Shown piece after piece: positions 12,681 through 24,408 of a DNA stretch of 64,000 nt; positions within the stretch are counted from its first letter, which is position 1, and each line of letters starts with the position of its first letter. The position numbers were made by a program, and so were the translations under genes. This stretch comes from Cavenderia fasciculata (taxonomy: Eukaryota > Evosea > Eumycetozoa > Acytosteliales > Cavenderiaceae). Below the pieces are notes generated by a model, which was not told the DNA's origin, ran no database searches, and saw only the letters and a list, made by a program, of their open reading frames with translations. Where the stretch lies: assembly GCF_000203815.1 (NCBI RefSeq), contig NW_004457639.1, forward strand, positions 1,855,466-1,919,465, written 5' to 3'.

Positions 12681-14059
12681 TGTTGAATTGTTATATAAAT
12701 AGATGTATTACATCTTCTCTTCTTAGACCAATAATATCATTGTCTGGTGCTGGTGCTGCTAGTGGCTGCACCCTCTCTTCGTTGTCGACCAACACAACAA
12801 CAACAAGCATTACATACCACCACCACCAACAACAACAACAACACAATAATAATACCTCTAGTTACAACAATAACAATAACAATCAAGTTTATTATAGTAG
12901 TAGTAGTAGTAGTAGTAGTAATCTAGCAACATTCTCTACCTCTAATAATACATCTCATCACAACAACAACAACAACAACAACAACAAAGCAATTGATCTC
13001 AACTTCTCATTGATCAATGCACCAACCAATAATAATAATAATAATAATAGTGCACACAATATTATCATTCTTCATGGTTTATTTGGTGCTGCTTCCAATT
13101 GGAGATCGATATCACCTAAAATTGCACAAGAAGCTAATTGTAATGTTTATCAGGTAGATCAAAGAAAGTAGGTTATTATGTGCAGTACTGTCTTCTATCA
13201 AGAGAATATATATATATATATATATATGTAACCTAAATATCTAATACTTTTATGTTCCACCACCCATCACCAACAACAAAAAGTCATGGATCTAGTCAAC
13301 ATACAGATGAATTCAATTTAATAGCAATGGTAGAAGATATCAAAGCGTTGGTTGAAAAGCATTCAATCAAGAATCTATCATTGGTAGGTCATAGTATGGG
13401 AGGAAAGGTTGCAATGCTTTACTCTCTTTTCTATCCAAATACAATCGATAAACTAATCATTGTAGACATATCACCAAATACTCTTACACAATCTACTTTA
13501 CAAGACTTTACAAAATATTTAAAGGCAATGCAATCACTCGATCTAAATACTTTAAAATCAAGAAAAGAAGCTGAAGATTATTTCCTTCCAATTGAAAGTG
13601 TATGTTGTTAAATAATAATAATAATAATAATAATAATGATGAAAGATTAAATAAGTTATTCTAATTATGATCTATGATTGTCTTTAGAATACAATTGTTA
13701 GAAGATTTTTATTGACCAATTTGACGACATCAAATGATGGTAGCGGATATAAATGGAGGATCAATGTTGATTCAATACTATCTAATCTAGGAGAACTATC
13801 AAAATTCCCAGCCGATCAATCACCAACAGCCATATCCAGTAAAACATCACCACAATTCTTTGGAGATACATTATTTGTAGGTGGTGGCAACTCCAACTAT
13901 ATCAGACCATCAGATCATTCACTTATAAAGAAATATTTCCCCAATGCCACCATTGAAATGGTACCAAACACTGGTCATTGGATACACGCAGAATCACCTC
14001 AACTATTCACTCAAATCGTTTCAAACTTTATGAAATATTCTTCTATTACTGGAGTTTAA
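12680..14059 (+). CDS. ABHD11-like alpha/beta hydrolase, probably mitochondrial
   Basis: Three exons: 12680-13167, 13284-13599 and 13688-14059, about 391 residues. The first ~110 residues are low complexity (His, Gln, Asn and Ser runs) after a short Arg/Cys leader that could be a mitochondrial presequence. The hydrolase domain follows: oxyanion region IILHGLFGAASNW, then VDQRNHGSS, whose NHGS spans the first intron. The nucleophile elbow is GHSMGG and the catalytic His sits in NTGHWIHAESP near the C-terminus. This fits ABHD11 and yeast IMO32. I chose 12680 because it follows a CAA leader; an in-frame ATG at 12578 would add a long Asn run. Confidence 0.85.
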
Positions 14060-14341
14060 ATAAATAAATAAATAAACTAAAAATTATGAATAAATTAACT
14101 TTTAATTTCCTTGGATAAGCAACAATTGTGAACCTTGCTTTGGCTAGAAAATAGGTTTCTTCAAAACAAAGGAATTGGTCGACCCAAGAACGCAAGAGAG
14201 TTAGTCAAAAAAAAAAAAATTAAATTAAATTCGATTTTTGCTCTTCCAAGCAAAGACTTTAAAGAGATCATCTTCGCAATCAACTAATACAAAATAATCA
14301 ATCAATAAATAGATAAATAAATAAATAAATAGTAAAAGAGA
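14060..14341. ncRNA. Intergenic region with a candidate small structured RNA (14107-14174)
   Basis: The interval between two same-strand genes contains a 68-nt segment closed by a perfect 6-bp stem, TTCCTT at 14107-14112 with AAGGAA at 14169-14174. Inside the stem is CCTTGGATAAGCAA, which resembles the dictyostelid class I RNA motif CCTTACAGCAA with three extra bases. This is only a candidate: no promoter element or transcript can be seen. A GGTCGACC palindrome follows at about 14177. No ORF is supported here. Confidence 0.25.
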
Positions 14342-15254
14342 ATGGGAGTTCAAATAGATGAAGAAATCTATGATCAACAAGATGATCAACAAAACAAAAA
14401 CATCTCACAATCAGAGTCATCACCATTGATTGCACCACCAACATCAGCATCATCAATCCCAATCGATGTCCCCGTCAACGTTAACAGTCCCAATGTTCAA
14501 TATGTTCTACCAGCTCGTCCAGTACCAGTTATCAAGAAATCAAACATTTGCTTGATGATTAGTCTTATCATCTTGAATTTGATTTTACAAAACGTATGTT
14601 ATCAACAAATAGATTGGAATGATTACTATTATTATTGACACATTATTCTTATTATCATTTATTATTTTAGGGATTAGGAATCATTATTTTCAATTATTCA
14701 CCAATCAAATATTTATTCATTGCACCAATTGTATTGGGAGTACTTGCCTTGTTGAGTCGCTCCAAAGCTATACACATTGCCTCTTTTAGTTTATCTGTCA
14801 TTTTATTCTTTGCTTCTGCTTTCTGGGCCTGTGTTCTCACCTTTATCATTTCTTACTATTCCCCACTCAGATACTCATTTGCCTCTTCCATCTCATCGAT
14901 CGTCTACCTTCTCATTACCTCTGTCTGTATGAGATACCACGCCAGATACATCAAGTATCTCTCTGCTCAACAAAAGAATGGTGAATCAACATGCCTCTTT
15001 AAAAAGTCTGCCATCTGTTCAGTCGCCACCAACAACAACAACAACGTCAGACAACCAACCACCATTGCCCCATCCATCAATCCAACCTTTGTCTACAAAC
15101 AAAACGGTTCAGTTGTTCCAAATAACAACAACAACAACGTTTTCTATCCACAATTACAACCAATGAACTCATTTGGAGGAGCTTATCCACCACAACAACA
15201 ATACTTTGTACCATTTAATAATCCATTCCCACAACAAATGCAACAACAACAATC

Positions 15255-15286
<32 letters not shown>

Positions 15287-15363
15287 ATTATCCAATTCCA
15301 TACTATTACTCCATTCCACAACAACAACAACAACAACAACCACCACAACAACCAAAACAATAA
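14342..15363 (+). CDS. Four-TM membrane protein with Q/P-rich tail
   Basis: Two exons, 14342-14593 and 14671-15363, joined in phase 0, about 314 residues. The first ~65 residues are acidic and Pro/Ser-rich. Four hydrophobic segments follow, at roughly 70-95, 98-120, 125-150 and 155-175. The C-terminal ~130 residues are rich in Asn, Gln, Pro and Tyr, with runs of CAA codons. There is no signal peptide, so both termini are probably cytosolic. I recognise no named family; the layout is that of a tetraspan protein (MARVEL-like at best). Function unknown. Confidence 0.75.
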
Positions 15364-15401
15364 TTTAGTTGTTGTAAAAGTCTTTTATAAATTGTAATAA
15401 A

Positions 15402-15458
15402 ACCAGAGTGACTCATACTCTATCTAATTACCCGCCCTGAGAACCAGGATGCTTTGGT
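15402..15458 (+). ncRNA. Candidate small structured RNA
   Basis: A 57-nt segment just after the four-TM gene can fold into two hairpins (AGAGT/ACTCT at 15405-15421, CCTG/CAGG at 15436-15448) inside a closing ACCA/TGGT stem. It is richer in GC than its surroundings and lies in a non-coding gap before the ZIP gene. It could equally be part of the 3' UTR. There is no B box, so it is not a normal tRNA. Strand and transcription are inferred. Confidence 0.2.
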
Positions 15459-15565
15459 AAATTGGATCATCTCTCAAAAATCACCTTTTTTGGGTGTGAA
15501 TTATTAAAACAAATTAATAGCTCAAGAAACTCATTGTTTTTTCATTCTTCTTATCATTTTCATTC

Positions 15566-16281
15566 ATGTCTTTATTTGTTTACTCTATACTTGCAGGTAT
15601 TGCACCGATCCTGTCATCATCATTACCTCTCTTTTTCTTTTATCTTCAAAGACGACAACAACAAAATAAAAAAGATAGTAGTAGTAGTAGTAATAGTAAT
15701 CATAGTACAAGTGTTGGATCATCTAATCAATACAATATTTTATTAGCTCTATCAGCTGGTTTACTATTTTCAGTTGCTACATTGGAATTATTACCAGAAG
15801 CTATTGGTCTGGCTATCCAATCAACATCTACACAACCTTCTTCTTCTCCTCCTCCTCCTCAGACCAGTGAAACCAAACATAATCACGACGACGATGATCA
15901 AGGAGATAATGAATCATCTTTACGAATACCAATGTATGGTGTTGCATCGGGGTTCATCTTGTTGATTATTCTAGATTTACTCTTTTCCGATCCAAATGGT
16001 GGAGTACATGGTCACAGTCATTCAAATCCAATTATTTCTAGTAAAGATAATGATCACCACCATTCTGTAGATATTAAACATCATCATCATCATCATAATA
16101 ATAATAGTTATAATAGTACGAATCTCTTGGTACCACAAGAAGATCACCTTGAAGATTCATTTGAACTTGGATCACCTTTGATGGTCAACTCAAACAAAAA
16201 GGATGATAACGATCAAGATGATCCATCCTCAAATTCATCAACTCCAAATAGGCCATTGTCTGACAATGATATCATTATAAA

Positions 16282-16321
<40 letters not shown>

Positions 16322-16919
16322 AATAGTAGTAGTAGTAGTAGTAGTACTCTTTCAACAAACATTCAAACACAATCAAAAACATCAACCCTATCATTGACTA
16401 CATTAATAGCATTGGCCATACATTCATTTGTCGATGGAATGGTAATATCAGGTGCCTATAGTGCATCACCATCAATTGGTGCAAGAGTTGCTCTTGCCAT
16501 TGTTATCCATAAACTACCAGATGGATTTGTAATGTCTTCCATATTGTTGTCAAAGAATCAAAAAATATTTGTATGTATTAGTCAAACCGACCTGATATAT
16601 CATTCATCCATTAACCAGTTCTCTCTCTCTCACCATCAATTTAAAGGGATATCATCCATTTGCATCAATGATATTTATAGCATGTATGACACCAATTGGA
16701 TCATTTGTTTCCTCATTTCTATTTAATGGAATCATTCAATCCTCTACAATTTCATTTATTTTGGGTTTTGGAGCAGGTACATTTATTTTTATAACAACAT
16801 GTGAAATTCTACCGGAATTACTTCACAATTCAAAATTAAAGAAATCAACACTCCTCATTTCACTGGTAGTTGGTTATCTTGGATTTGTGGTTATTGATTC
16901 ATCTATTCATGTACATTGA
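15566..16919 (+). CDS. ZIP-family (SLC39) divalent metal transporter
   Basis: Two exons, 15566-16570 and 16647-16919, about 425 residues, joined in phase 0. Eight membrane segments are visible. TM1 is N-terminal and TM2 contains ATLELLPEAI. The metal-binding TM4 has HSFVDGM and TM5 has HKLPDGF. A long cytosolic loop between TM3 and TM4 is rich in His (HGHSHS, a run of six His), Asp, Asn and Ser, as is common for zinc sensing in this family. TM7 carries a further TCEILPELLH. The role is zinc or iron movement into the cytosol. The membrane (plasma, ER or Golgi) cannot be told. Confidence 0.87.
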
Positions 16920-16953
16920 AACAAAAGTTGATGATATTTTAAACAAAAAGGCA

Positions 16954-16955
<2 letters not shown>

Positions 16956-17038
<83 letters not shown>
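16956..17038. repeat. (AAT)n microsatellite in a convergent 3' region
   Basis: About 27 uninterrupted AAT units, followed by a second shorter AAT run near 17088-17110. They fill the 310-bp gap between the converging 3' ends of the ZIP and NAP1 genes. I see nothing else in this gap. Confidence 0.9.
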
Positions 17039-17039
<1 letters not shown>

Positions 17040-17232
17040 TATTAATATAATTGGAATCTCGACGGAGAAATCCAACAAAACAAATAATAATAATAATAAT
17101 AATAATAATTGTTATTTTTAAAAGTATTAGTTTATTTGTGTTATATTGTTAGAGAGATGGATGGATGGATGGAAAAATAATAAAAAGATAACTTTTTATA
17201 AATGTATGACCTATATTACTGATGTGTGTTGT

Positions 17233-18170
17233 TTATTGTTGCTTGCATTCTGGGTTATTTGGTTGTGGGGCAGCAGCAGAATTTTTAGAGGACTTTGGCT
17301 TGATTTGTGGGATATCATCTTCTTCGTCATCAAAATCTTCGTCCATATCTTCATCGAAATCATAACCTTCTTGACCACCGAATCCATCATCATCATCGGA
17401 AGCACGACCCAAGAACCATTCAACAGCGTTTGGAATGATGGTTTCCTTGAGAATGACAGCACATTGGTATTGAGTTTGGATTTCAGAAGCATCTTGATCG
17501 TCCTCAACTTCCATAGTCTCTGCAGATGGCAATTCGTGCTTGAGGAAAAGAGAAGCAAAGAGAGATGGTACCTTTTCTTCGATGGTCTTGGTAGAGACAC
17601 TGGCAGCCTTACCCTTTGGACCCTTCTTCTTTACGGTCTTTTCAACTTTCTTTACGGTAAAGTTCTTACCGTCCTTCCATTGAATTGGTGTAACATCGAT
17701 ACTATCGAGATCCATTTCTTCTTGGTTAATGTTGACGGTAATGGTAAGATCCTTGTTGCTAAAGAATTGATTGTCAGCAAAGGTAAAGGTGACAGAGAAT
17801 TCATCACCTCCTTCAGGCTCTTGAGTGCTAACGTTGCTAACGAAAGCAAAGATATCATCGTCATGCTCTGAATCGGCAGAGGCTTCACCAATGAGTTGGT
17901 GGTTCTTCATGGCAGTCCACCAGAATTGTGGGATACCCTTTTCGGCACCAGACTTGAGATCTGGTACTTCAATTGGTTCCTTTGGAGCAATCTCATCACC
18001 AGATGGTTCAACAGCACCACTGACGATTTGAGATCTCTTTTCATATAATGGAGTGTATAAAACACGGTACTTGGCTTCAATAGCCTTGATTTCCTTTTCC
18101 ATTTCAAGGTTGAGGTCATCATGTTGATCCTATAGAGGAGGAGGAGGAGGAGGAGGAGGAGTAACATAAA

Positions 18171-18207
<37 letters not shown>

Positions 18208-18518
18208 AAAAAAGTGTTAGAGATAAACAGCAAACAAAAAATAAATGGTTCAAACATACTTGGAGCTTGACCAAAGCATTGACTCTGTTTAAGACTTGAG
18301 TTGATGTGATGGCATCTAAAGAAATTTCCACTAATAAAAGAGAAAGATAGAAAGAAAGAGAGAGATAGAGAAAGAAAAAGAGAGAGAGAAAAGAGTAAAT
18401 AAAAGAGAGAAAAAAAAAAGAAAAACAATATTGTTAGGTTTTCATCATCTTTTAACTTTTACTGCTGCTGCAGCTGCTACTGTAAGGAGGATGGGAGATA
18501 ATTACTTTCGTCTGACAT
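17233..18518 (-). CDS. nap1: Nucleosome assembly protein 1 (NAP1)
   Basis: Three exons give about 326 residues: 18506-18518 (13 nt), 18260-18330 and 17233-18129. The body matches NAP1: the dimerisation helix with RVNALVKLQDQHDDL and KYRVLYTPLYEKR, then the NAP fold with the typical IPQFWWTAMKNH and a split DI-Q-W-KDGKN core. The acidic tail (17240-17400 region) is Asp/Glu-rich, as needed for histone binding. The role is a histone H2A/H2B chaperone shuttling between cytosol and nucleus. The tiny first exon is the least certain part: it was chosen because it supplies an ATG and restores phase (MSDE then MEISLD). Confidence 0.88.
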
Positions 18519-19017
18519 TCTTTAATATTATATGTATTTATAAGAGAAATAAATTGGGAGGGTTTGAATTCGAACAAATATTCAAATGTTTTTTCGTTCG
18601 TTTTGTCTGTTGCGGCGACCAAAAAAATAAAATTGACCAAAAATTAAAAAAAAAAAATAAATTTAATTGGTTCAGCTTGTCGGTTGGATGTTGTTGAGTA
18701 CTCAAGAAGCGTGTGGAAGAAAACCAGAAAACTAAAGAGAGAGAGCGAGAGATTTCAATATTTTTAAAGGTTTTTAATTAATTTGTATCTTTTATAAAAA
18801 AAACCCTATTATACTTTATAAATAAAGAAATCAAAGGATCCTCCTTGACTTTTTTTTTATTTGTTTTTTTGTGTGGGCCCACCTTTTTTATTTTTGTTTT
18901 TTTTTTTTTTTTTTTTTTTTTTTTGATGACACTTCAACCTTTGGTGAACTTGATTGCTGTGCACACATGTAGGATCCTTTTTGAAGTTAATTACTATCAA
19001 TCTTTGTTGTTAGGAGT

Positions 19018-19052
<35 letters not shown>

Positions 19053-19053
19053 A
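18519..19053. other. Divergent promoter region of NAP1 and OST1
   Basis: 535 bp without a credible ORF. It contains A- and T-runs (poly-T at about 18897-18923) and a (GA)n tract at about 19018-19050 immediately before the OST1 start codon. It probably holds both promoters. Confidence 0.5.
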
Positions 19054-19452
19054 ATGAGAATTCAACTATTCGTCACATTGTTAATCAGTGTCATTGCTCT
19101 ATTGTTATGTACATCATCATCAGCAGCAGCATCTAGCAACATTGTAAAGACCAATTGGATCAACAATGATGTAACTAGAACCATTGACCTTTCAACTCAA
19201 ATTGCCAAACAAACCATTCAAATCAAGGCAAAGAATCAAGGAACACAAAGTACCAACATCTATACAGTTGCCATTCCAACCTTTGTAGATGGTCATCAAC
19301 AAATTCAAGCCTTTATTGGTGATAGTGAAAAGAAATCATTAAACATTCTTCAATCATACACTACTAAATCAAATGAAAATCAAGAGTAAGAAAAAATCAA
19401 TCAATCAATCAAACCACCAATCTTTATACTTAATATTTTTTTTTACCCACCA

Positions 19453-19510
<58 letters not shown>

Positions 19511-21075
19511 TAATTAGATTTAATTTATATGATATTGAATTGGATAAATCCTATTCAAAGGATAGTACATTAATATTAAAGGTAAAGATTATTTCAATGA
19601 ATCAAGTAGTAGCCTATCCACCAACGATATCACAAGGACAAAACCAATTGGTTAGATTCACAGACAATGCCTACTTTACATCACCCTATGAAACAGAGAG
19701 CCAAAAGTCAACGTTTAAATTATCGTCAAGCAAGGTAGAATCGTACACTCAATCTGTCATCGATGGTCAAACAGCCACACAAAAGGGACAACAAGTAGTC
19801 TATGGACCATTCCGTAATGTTGCTCCACTTGCATTCTCATCGGTCACTGTTCACTATGAAAACAATCAACCATTCCTTCGTCTCACCAATCTCATCAAAG
19901 AGTATGAAGTATCACACTGGGGCAACATTGCCGTCGAAACCTTTTACTGGATCCTCCATGGAGGTGCCAAGTGGACTGGCTCCTTTTCACGTCTCGACTT
20001 TCAACGTAATCCAGCTGGTTCTGCTCCATCTCACATCACAGAGATTACTGAAATCGTTCCAAGAGAATCTGCCGACTTTTACTACCGTGACGAAATTGGA
20101 AACATCTCTTCCTCTCAATACTATCCCAAGCAGACCGAGACTGCTTTCAAGATTCAACCACGTTTCCCATTGGTAGGTGGATGGAAGAATGAATTCTACA
20201 CTGGATACAACCTTCCAACTGCTCCATTCCTCCAAAAAGATACCGATACTGGTCGTTTCCAACTCACTGTAGGTGCTGGTGTTTCCATTGAAAACATTTT
20301 CGTCCAAGACCATACTCTTCGTTTTATCCTTCCAGAGGGTGCTACCGATATCAAGGTTGTCCGTACTCCATTTGGTGGTGCCTCAAAGGTTGAAGAAAGC
20401 TTTGACATTCGTAAGACTTTCTTTGATACCGTTGGTCGTCCAGTTTTTGAAATCAAGACTGAATACACCTCGTTTGAAAACTATGAACCAATCGTCATCT
20501 CTTACAATCTTTCACCATTGGCCATCTTCCACGAACCACTCCTTGCCATCGGTGCCGTATTTTGCTTGTGTCTCTTTGTCATTGTCTTTACCCGTATCGA
20601 TCTCTCGCTCTTGAAGCGTTCATCAAACAAGGTTGCTCGTACACCAGAGGTTGAAAAGAATGCTCAACAATTCAAGCAACTCTTTGACGGTCGTGTACAA
20701 TATCACCAAGACATGGAAGATGCCATCAACACTTTTGCCCGTACTGGTACCGCTCAAGAATTCCAAGTCGCCAAACAAACACTCGAACAAAAGTACAAGG
20801 AATCACTCTCTTCCACTGCCAACAAGATTGTTAGCACAGTCTCTGCTTTGGATCCAGTATTTTCCACTCACTTGAAGGATCTCCTCGAAAAGTCTACTCA
20901 ACTTCAACAAATCCAATCTCAAATTGCTGATCACGAAGCCAAGCAACGTTCCAACAAGGATCAATCGAGCAAGTCTGTCTCAAGATTCCAATACGAAGAA
21001 ATTAGAAACAAATTAATTTCAACCTATAGAAAGACTTTTGATGATATTATCACTACTTTTGAATCTTTATATTGA
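19054..21075 (+). CDS. ost1: Ribophorin I / OST1, oligosaccharyltransferase subunit
   Basis: Two exons, 19054-19385 and 19518-21075, about 629 residues. An N-terminal signal peptide (about residues 1-25, hydrophobic, ending in Ser/Ala) leads into the lumenal ribophorin I domain. Family segments include EYEVSHWGNIAVE and FSRLDFQRNP. A membrane helix (AIGAVFCLCLFVIVF) lies about 180 residues from the end. The cytosolic tail is coiled-coil rich. The subunit belongs to the ER complex that transfers oligosaccharide to Asn. The intron contains a long (ATT)n run. Codon choice is noticeably more GC-rich than in neighbours, as expected for a highly expressed gene. Confidence 0.92.
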
Positions 21076-21202
21076 GTAGAAAAAAAGAAAAAAAAAGTTG
21101 TATGAGAGCAACTTATGCTTGGAATAAATAAATAAATAAATAAAAATTAATCAATTAATCTAATTAAATGTTGTATCGAGAGAAGAGCTGGTTATTTCCA
21201 AT

Positions 21203-21942
21203 TTATTGATCGTCATCACCATTATCATTTTTGTATTGAGATTGATCTTGTTCCATTTCTTGGTCATCATATTCTTCTTCTTCTTGGTCTTCATCATCAT
21301 CATCATCATCAGACAATGGTTGTCCATAATAGAAATTTCCTTCACCTTGTTCTTCTGGATCAGGATTTAATAATTCACCTTTACAAATGGCATCGTATAT
21401 TTCTTGAACTATGATATTATTGATTGTGTTAGTCAATTGATACTATCGTTGTTGTTGTTGTTGTTGTTATGTAAACATACTTTTTGTGGTATCGAATGGA
21501 ATAAATTTAAGTTCTGTATATTGTGAAGCTTCTTCTTCTTCATCCTCCTCTTCATCTTCTTGATTGTCGTCTTTTCCATTTGTGTTGTTATTTTTAGTAT
21601 CATGATGTAATTGTATGATTTGATCGTATTGACTGTATATACAAGCAGGAGTATCTTGCGTTGCAGAAAGAATTGCGTTCAAACCAAGATCAAAGTAACT
21701 GAATCGATAGTATTGTGTTGAATTATTCCATTTTACGAATCTAAAAGCAGCAAGAGAGAAAGTTGAATCAATAAAATAGTTGTAGTCGTATTATATAACT
21801 TATTTGTATCTGTAAATATCTACCTATTGGTAATAATCAATGAACCACTACCCAATGACGTTGTATCTATGACTAGTTGTACATTTTCGAGTTGATATAT
21901 AGTCTCTTCTTGTTGTTCTTGTTGTTGTTGTTCAACCTCCAT
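21203..21942 (-). CDS. icln: pICln (methylosome subunit / chloride conductance regulator)
   Basis: Three exons: 21824-21942, 21481-21740 and 21203-21408, about 194 residues. The PH-like fold starts after a Gln-rich leader with LGSGSLIITNR followed by FVKWNN. An acidic loop is followed by TELKFIPFD. The helix DAICKGELLNPDPEE and a strongly acidic tail (Asp/Glu run) complete the pattern. pICln binds Sm proteins, and with PRMT5 assembles snRNP cores in the cytosol. The match rests on domain order and these short motifs. Confidence 0.85.
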
Positions 21943-22339
21943 TATTGTTATGTTGTTGTTGTTAGTACAACTATTAATGAAAAAGAGTAAACCATTTGTT
22001 TTGTCGACAATAAAATATGTAAAATATATAAATAAATATGAAGTTCGTTTAAACACTTTTTAAATATTTACATACTTGTGTGGTTGGTAAGAAGAGTTTG
22101 TAGATTGTAATCCAAAGTGATGCATCAAACGATCGTTTTAACGATGTTTTATTGGGGGTTAACTCTCTCTCTCTCTCGTTGAATCAAAATACTAATTTAA
22201 TATTATGATAAGCATTGATTGGTGAAAATAATAATAATAAATTAATTTCTCTAGGAATCGATTTGTTGTTTACTTGTACTAGGTATAATTTATCATTCTA
22301 ATCATTCTAAATATCATCAATATTCCCCATAATTTATCA
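21943..22339. other. Divergent promoter region of pICln and the sequon-rich gene
   Basis: About 400 bp, AT-rich, with a (TC)n tract near 22162-22175. A CCCATAA, the core of the dictyostelid DUSE element found upstream of small RNA genes, sits at about 22325-22332, only some 10 bp before the start codon of the next gene, so it is probably coincidental. No ORF is supported. Confidence 0.4.
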
Positions 22340-23067
22340 ATGATTTCATTCATTTTATCAATTATTTTCCTTTTACTATTAACAATCACTACTACAACTA
22401 CAATAGTAAGAGCTGAAATATATCCTGGATATCCAGTTATACCATCTTTACATGATGATCATGGAAATGATTTAGGTCCAATATTAAAGGATATAGAAAG
22501 AGATTATTTAGATATTTCACCACCTTTATCTGAAGAATTAGTCTTGGACCAAGAATTTAATTTTAATGGTATTTATAAATTTATTTGTAGGATACTTGAT
22601 TTCAAGTTATTTTTAATATTAATATTTATTTTATCAAATACCTAAAAGAGGATAATCAAAATAATATACAAACTGAGCAAGAAAAAAATAATACACTAAA
22701 CAAGAACAATACTAGTACAAATCATAATGCAACCATCATTAATGGTACTAGTTCTATTAATTTAAATCATACCAATAGTAGTATTACAAATAGTACCACT
22801 ACCTCTAATCATTCAAATCAAACCAATCATAATAGTTCAACCACCGTCACCAACAGTACAAAGAATACAACACCAACAAATCCACCTGTAGAAGATAGGG
22901 AAGGCCAAAGAACCAAAAAAGCATTTACCGCTGTAATGCAAAGGATGGAAGAGGCCAACGAAGAAACTGGAGTAAAGAAATATTTAAAAGTGATAGATTG
23001 CCTATTTATCATGGGAAATGAGGCATTAAATTCTATCATGTTTAAATGGTTTGGTTCTAAATACTAG
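22340..23067 (+). CDS. Small secreted glycoprotein with dense N-glycosylation sequons
   Basis: Two exons, 22340-22568 and 22649-23067, about 215 residues. A clear signal peptide (about 1-25) is followed by an acidic segment (GNDLGPILKDIERDYLD). The second exon has about 12 N-x-S/T sequons within roughly 60 residues. A short folded-looking C-terminus follows, containing MQRMEEANEETGVKKYLK and one Cys. I recognise no family. The layout suggests a secreted or wall/matrix mucin-like spacer protein. Function is not inferred beyond that. Confidence 0.75.
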
Positions 23068-23121
23068 AATATATATATTGGTTGGATTGAATAAATAAGA
23101 GACAATAAATTATATAATTTA

Positions 23122-24032
23122 TTACTCTTGATCTTGCTTTTTACTATTTTCATTATTATTATTATTATTATTATTATTTTGATTATTTTGATTATCAATG
23201 TCATCAGGTTGAATATAGTTATCTTTTCTTTTGAAACCCAATTGTGATTGTTTATAGGTATTTTGAATTAAATTATAAAATAGTACATAATAGTATAGCA
23301 AGTTATCATATTCTCCATTGTATTGACCATTATTCATACGTAGATGATATTCTTTATAAAAGTAATAGATGGCTTCGATGGTGGCAAGGAATTCATCTCC
23401 ATGTCTTTGGTGTCTCCAAAAAAGAGTCTTGTGAGAATGTATCTTGATGCATTTAATTTTCTTTACCTGTGCAAGTTTGAGTATACGATTTGCAGTGTGC
23501 CATTGACTGTCAATAAAAACAACCTTTTTAATTTTACTCATATCGGCCTCACTATAGTCGCTGACAAATGAACTGTCCTTTGAGGGGAATAGTAATACTA
23601 TTTCATCCAAATTTTCATACTCTGGAATATTTGGGTGTTCATGAATGGTAACATCTTGATTGGCAATAACTTTTGCATGTATTGCTGTACTTTTTGATAA
23701 TAATTCTGTTGGATAATGTAAACTAAAAGATTTGGAAATATAGATTATGTATATGAGTAATTATGATGATGATGATGATGATGACGATGATGATAATAAT
23801 AATAATCCATTACACGATCTATATATTTAACCTACATATCACAAGTGATTGGTAAATTTAATTTTGGTGCTAAATTGATATCACCAAAAGGAATAAAACA
23901 ATCATAGCAAAAGTACTTTCTCTTTTTTCCACATGATGGACAATGTACACGATCTAATTGAAGCAAGTGTTCAGAGGGTGATAACTTTAATGACTTTAAC
24001 CATTTGTTATCAATATATTTAATATCATCATC

Positions 24033-24079
<47 letters not shown>

Positions 24080-24176
24080 GATTAATCTCTAGGTTATTTG
24101 TTTGTTCTTGCAATTCATCTACCTCTTCTTTTGTACAAGTTGAAGTTGAAGTAGTGGTACTATTGCTTTTGCTCAT
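23122..24176 (-). CDS. dtwd1: DTWD1-like tRNA-uridine aminocarboxypropyltransferase
   Basis: Two exons, 23836-24176 and 23122-23722, about 313 residues. A poly-Gln run (about residues 35-51) precedes a zinc-ribbon with CPSC and CYDC. The second exon has KSTAIHAKVIANQ, then the motif FIDSQWHTANRIL in the DTxW position, then TLFWRHQRHGDEFLATIEAIYYF. These match DTWD1, which adds the 3-amino-3-carboxypropyl group to tRNA U20. The motif is DSQW, as in the human DSTW form. The C-terminal tail is Asn-rich. It converges on the sequon-rich gene, with about 55 bp between stops. Confidence 0.87.
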
Positions 24177-24408
24177 TCTTTTCTTGTTCTATCTGTCTGT
24201 TAAAAGATGAGCAATAATAGATTTAAATCGACTATCGACTAGTATTGTTTTTTTGTCGGTCAAGGGAAAATTGAGCGAAAATATTATAAAAACGAAGTAG
24301 AAGTTGAAGATGACGAACCAATATTCATCTCATTCATACTCTTTTGTTTAAATAAGAGTGAAAAGAGAATACGATACGATACAAGATACGATACAATACG
24401 ATAAAACA

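Noticed and set aside
17146-17871. 241-codon plus-strand ORF
   Set aside because: Antisense shadow of the NAP1 coding exon; no homology-like motifs and odd composition.
22325-22332. CCCATAA as a small-RNA promoter (DUSE)
   Set aside because: It lies about 10 bp before a protein start codon with no structured RNA downstream; likely chance in AT-rich DNA.
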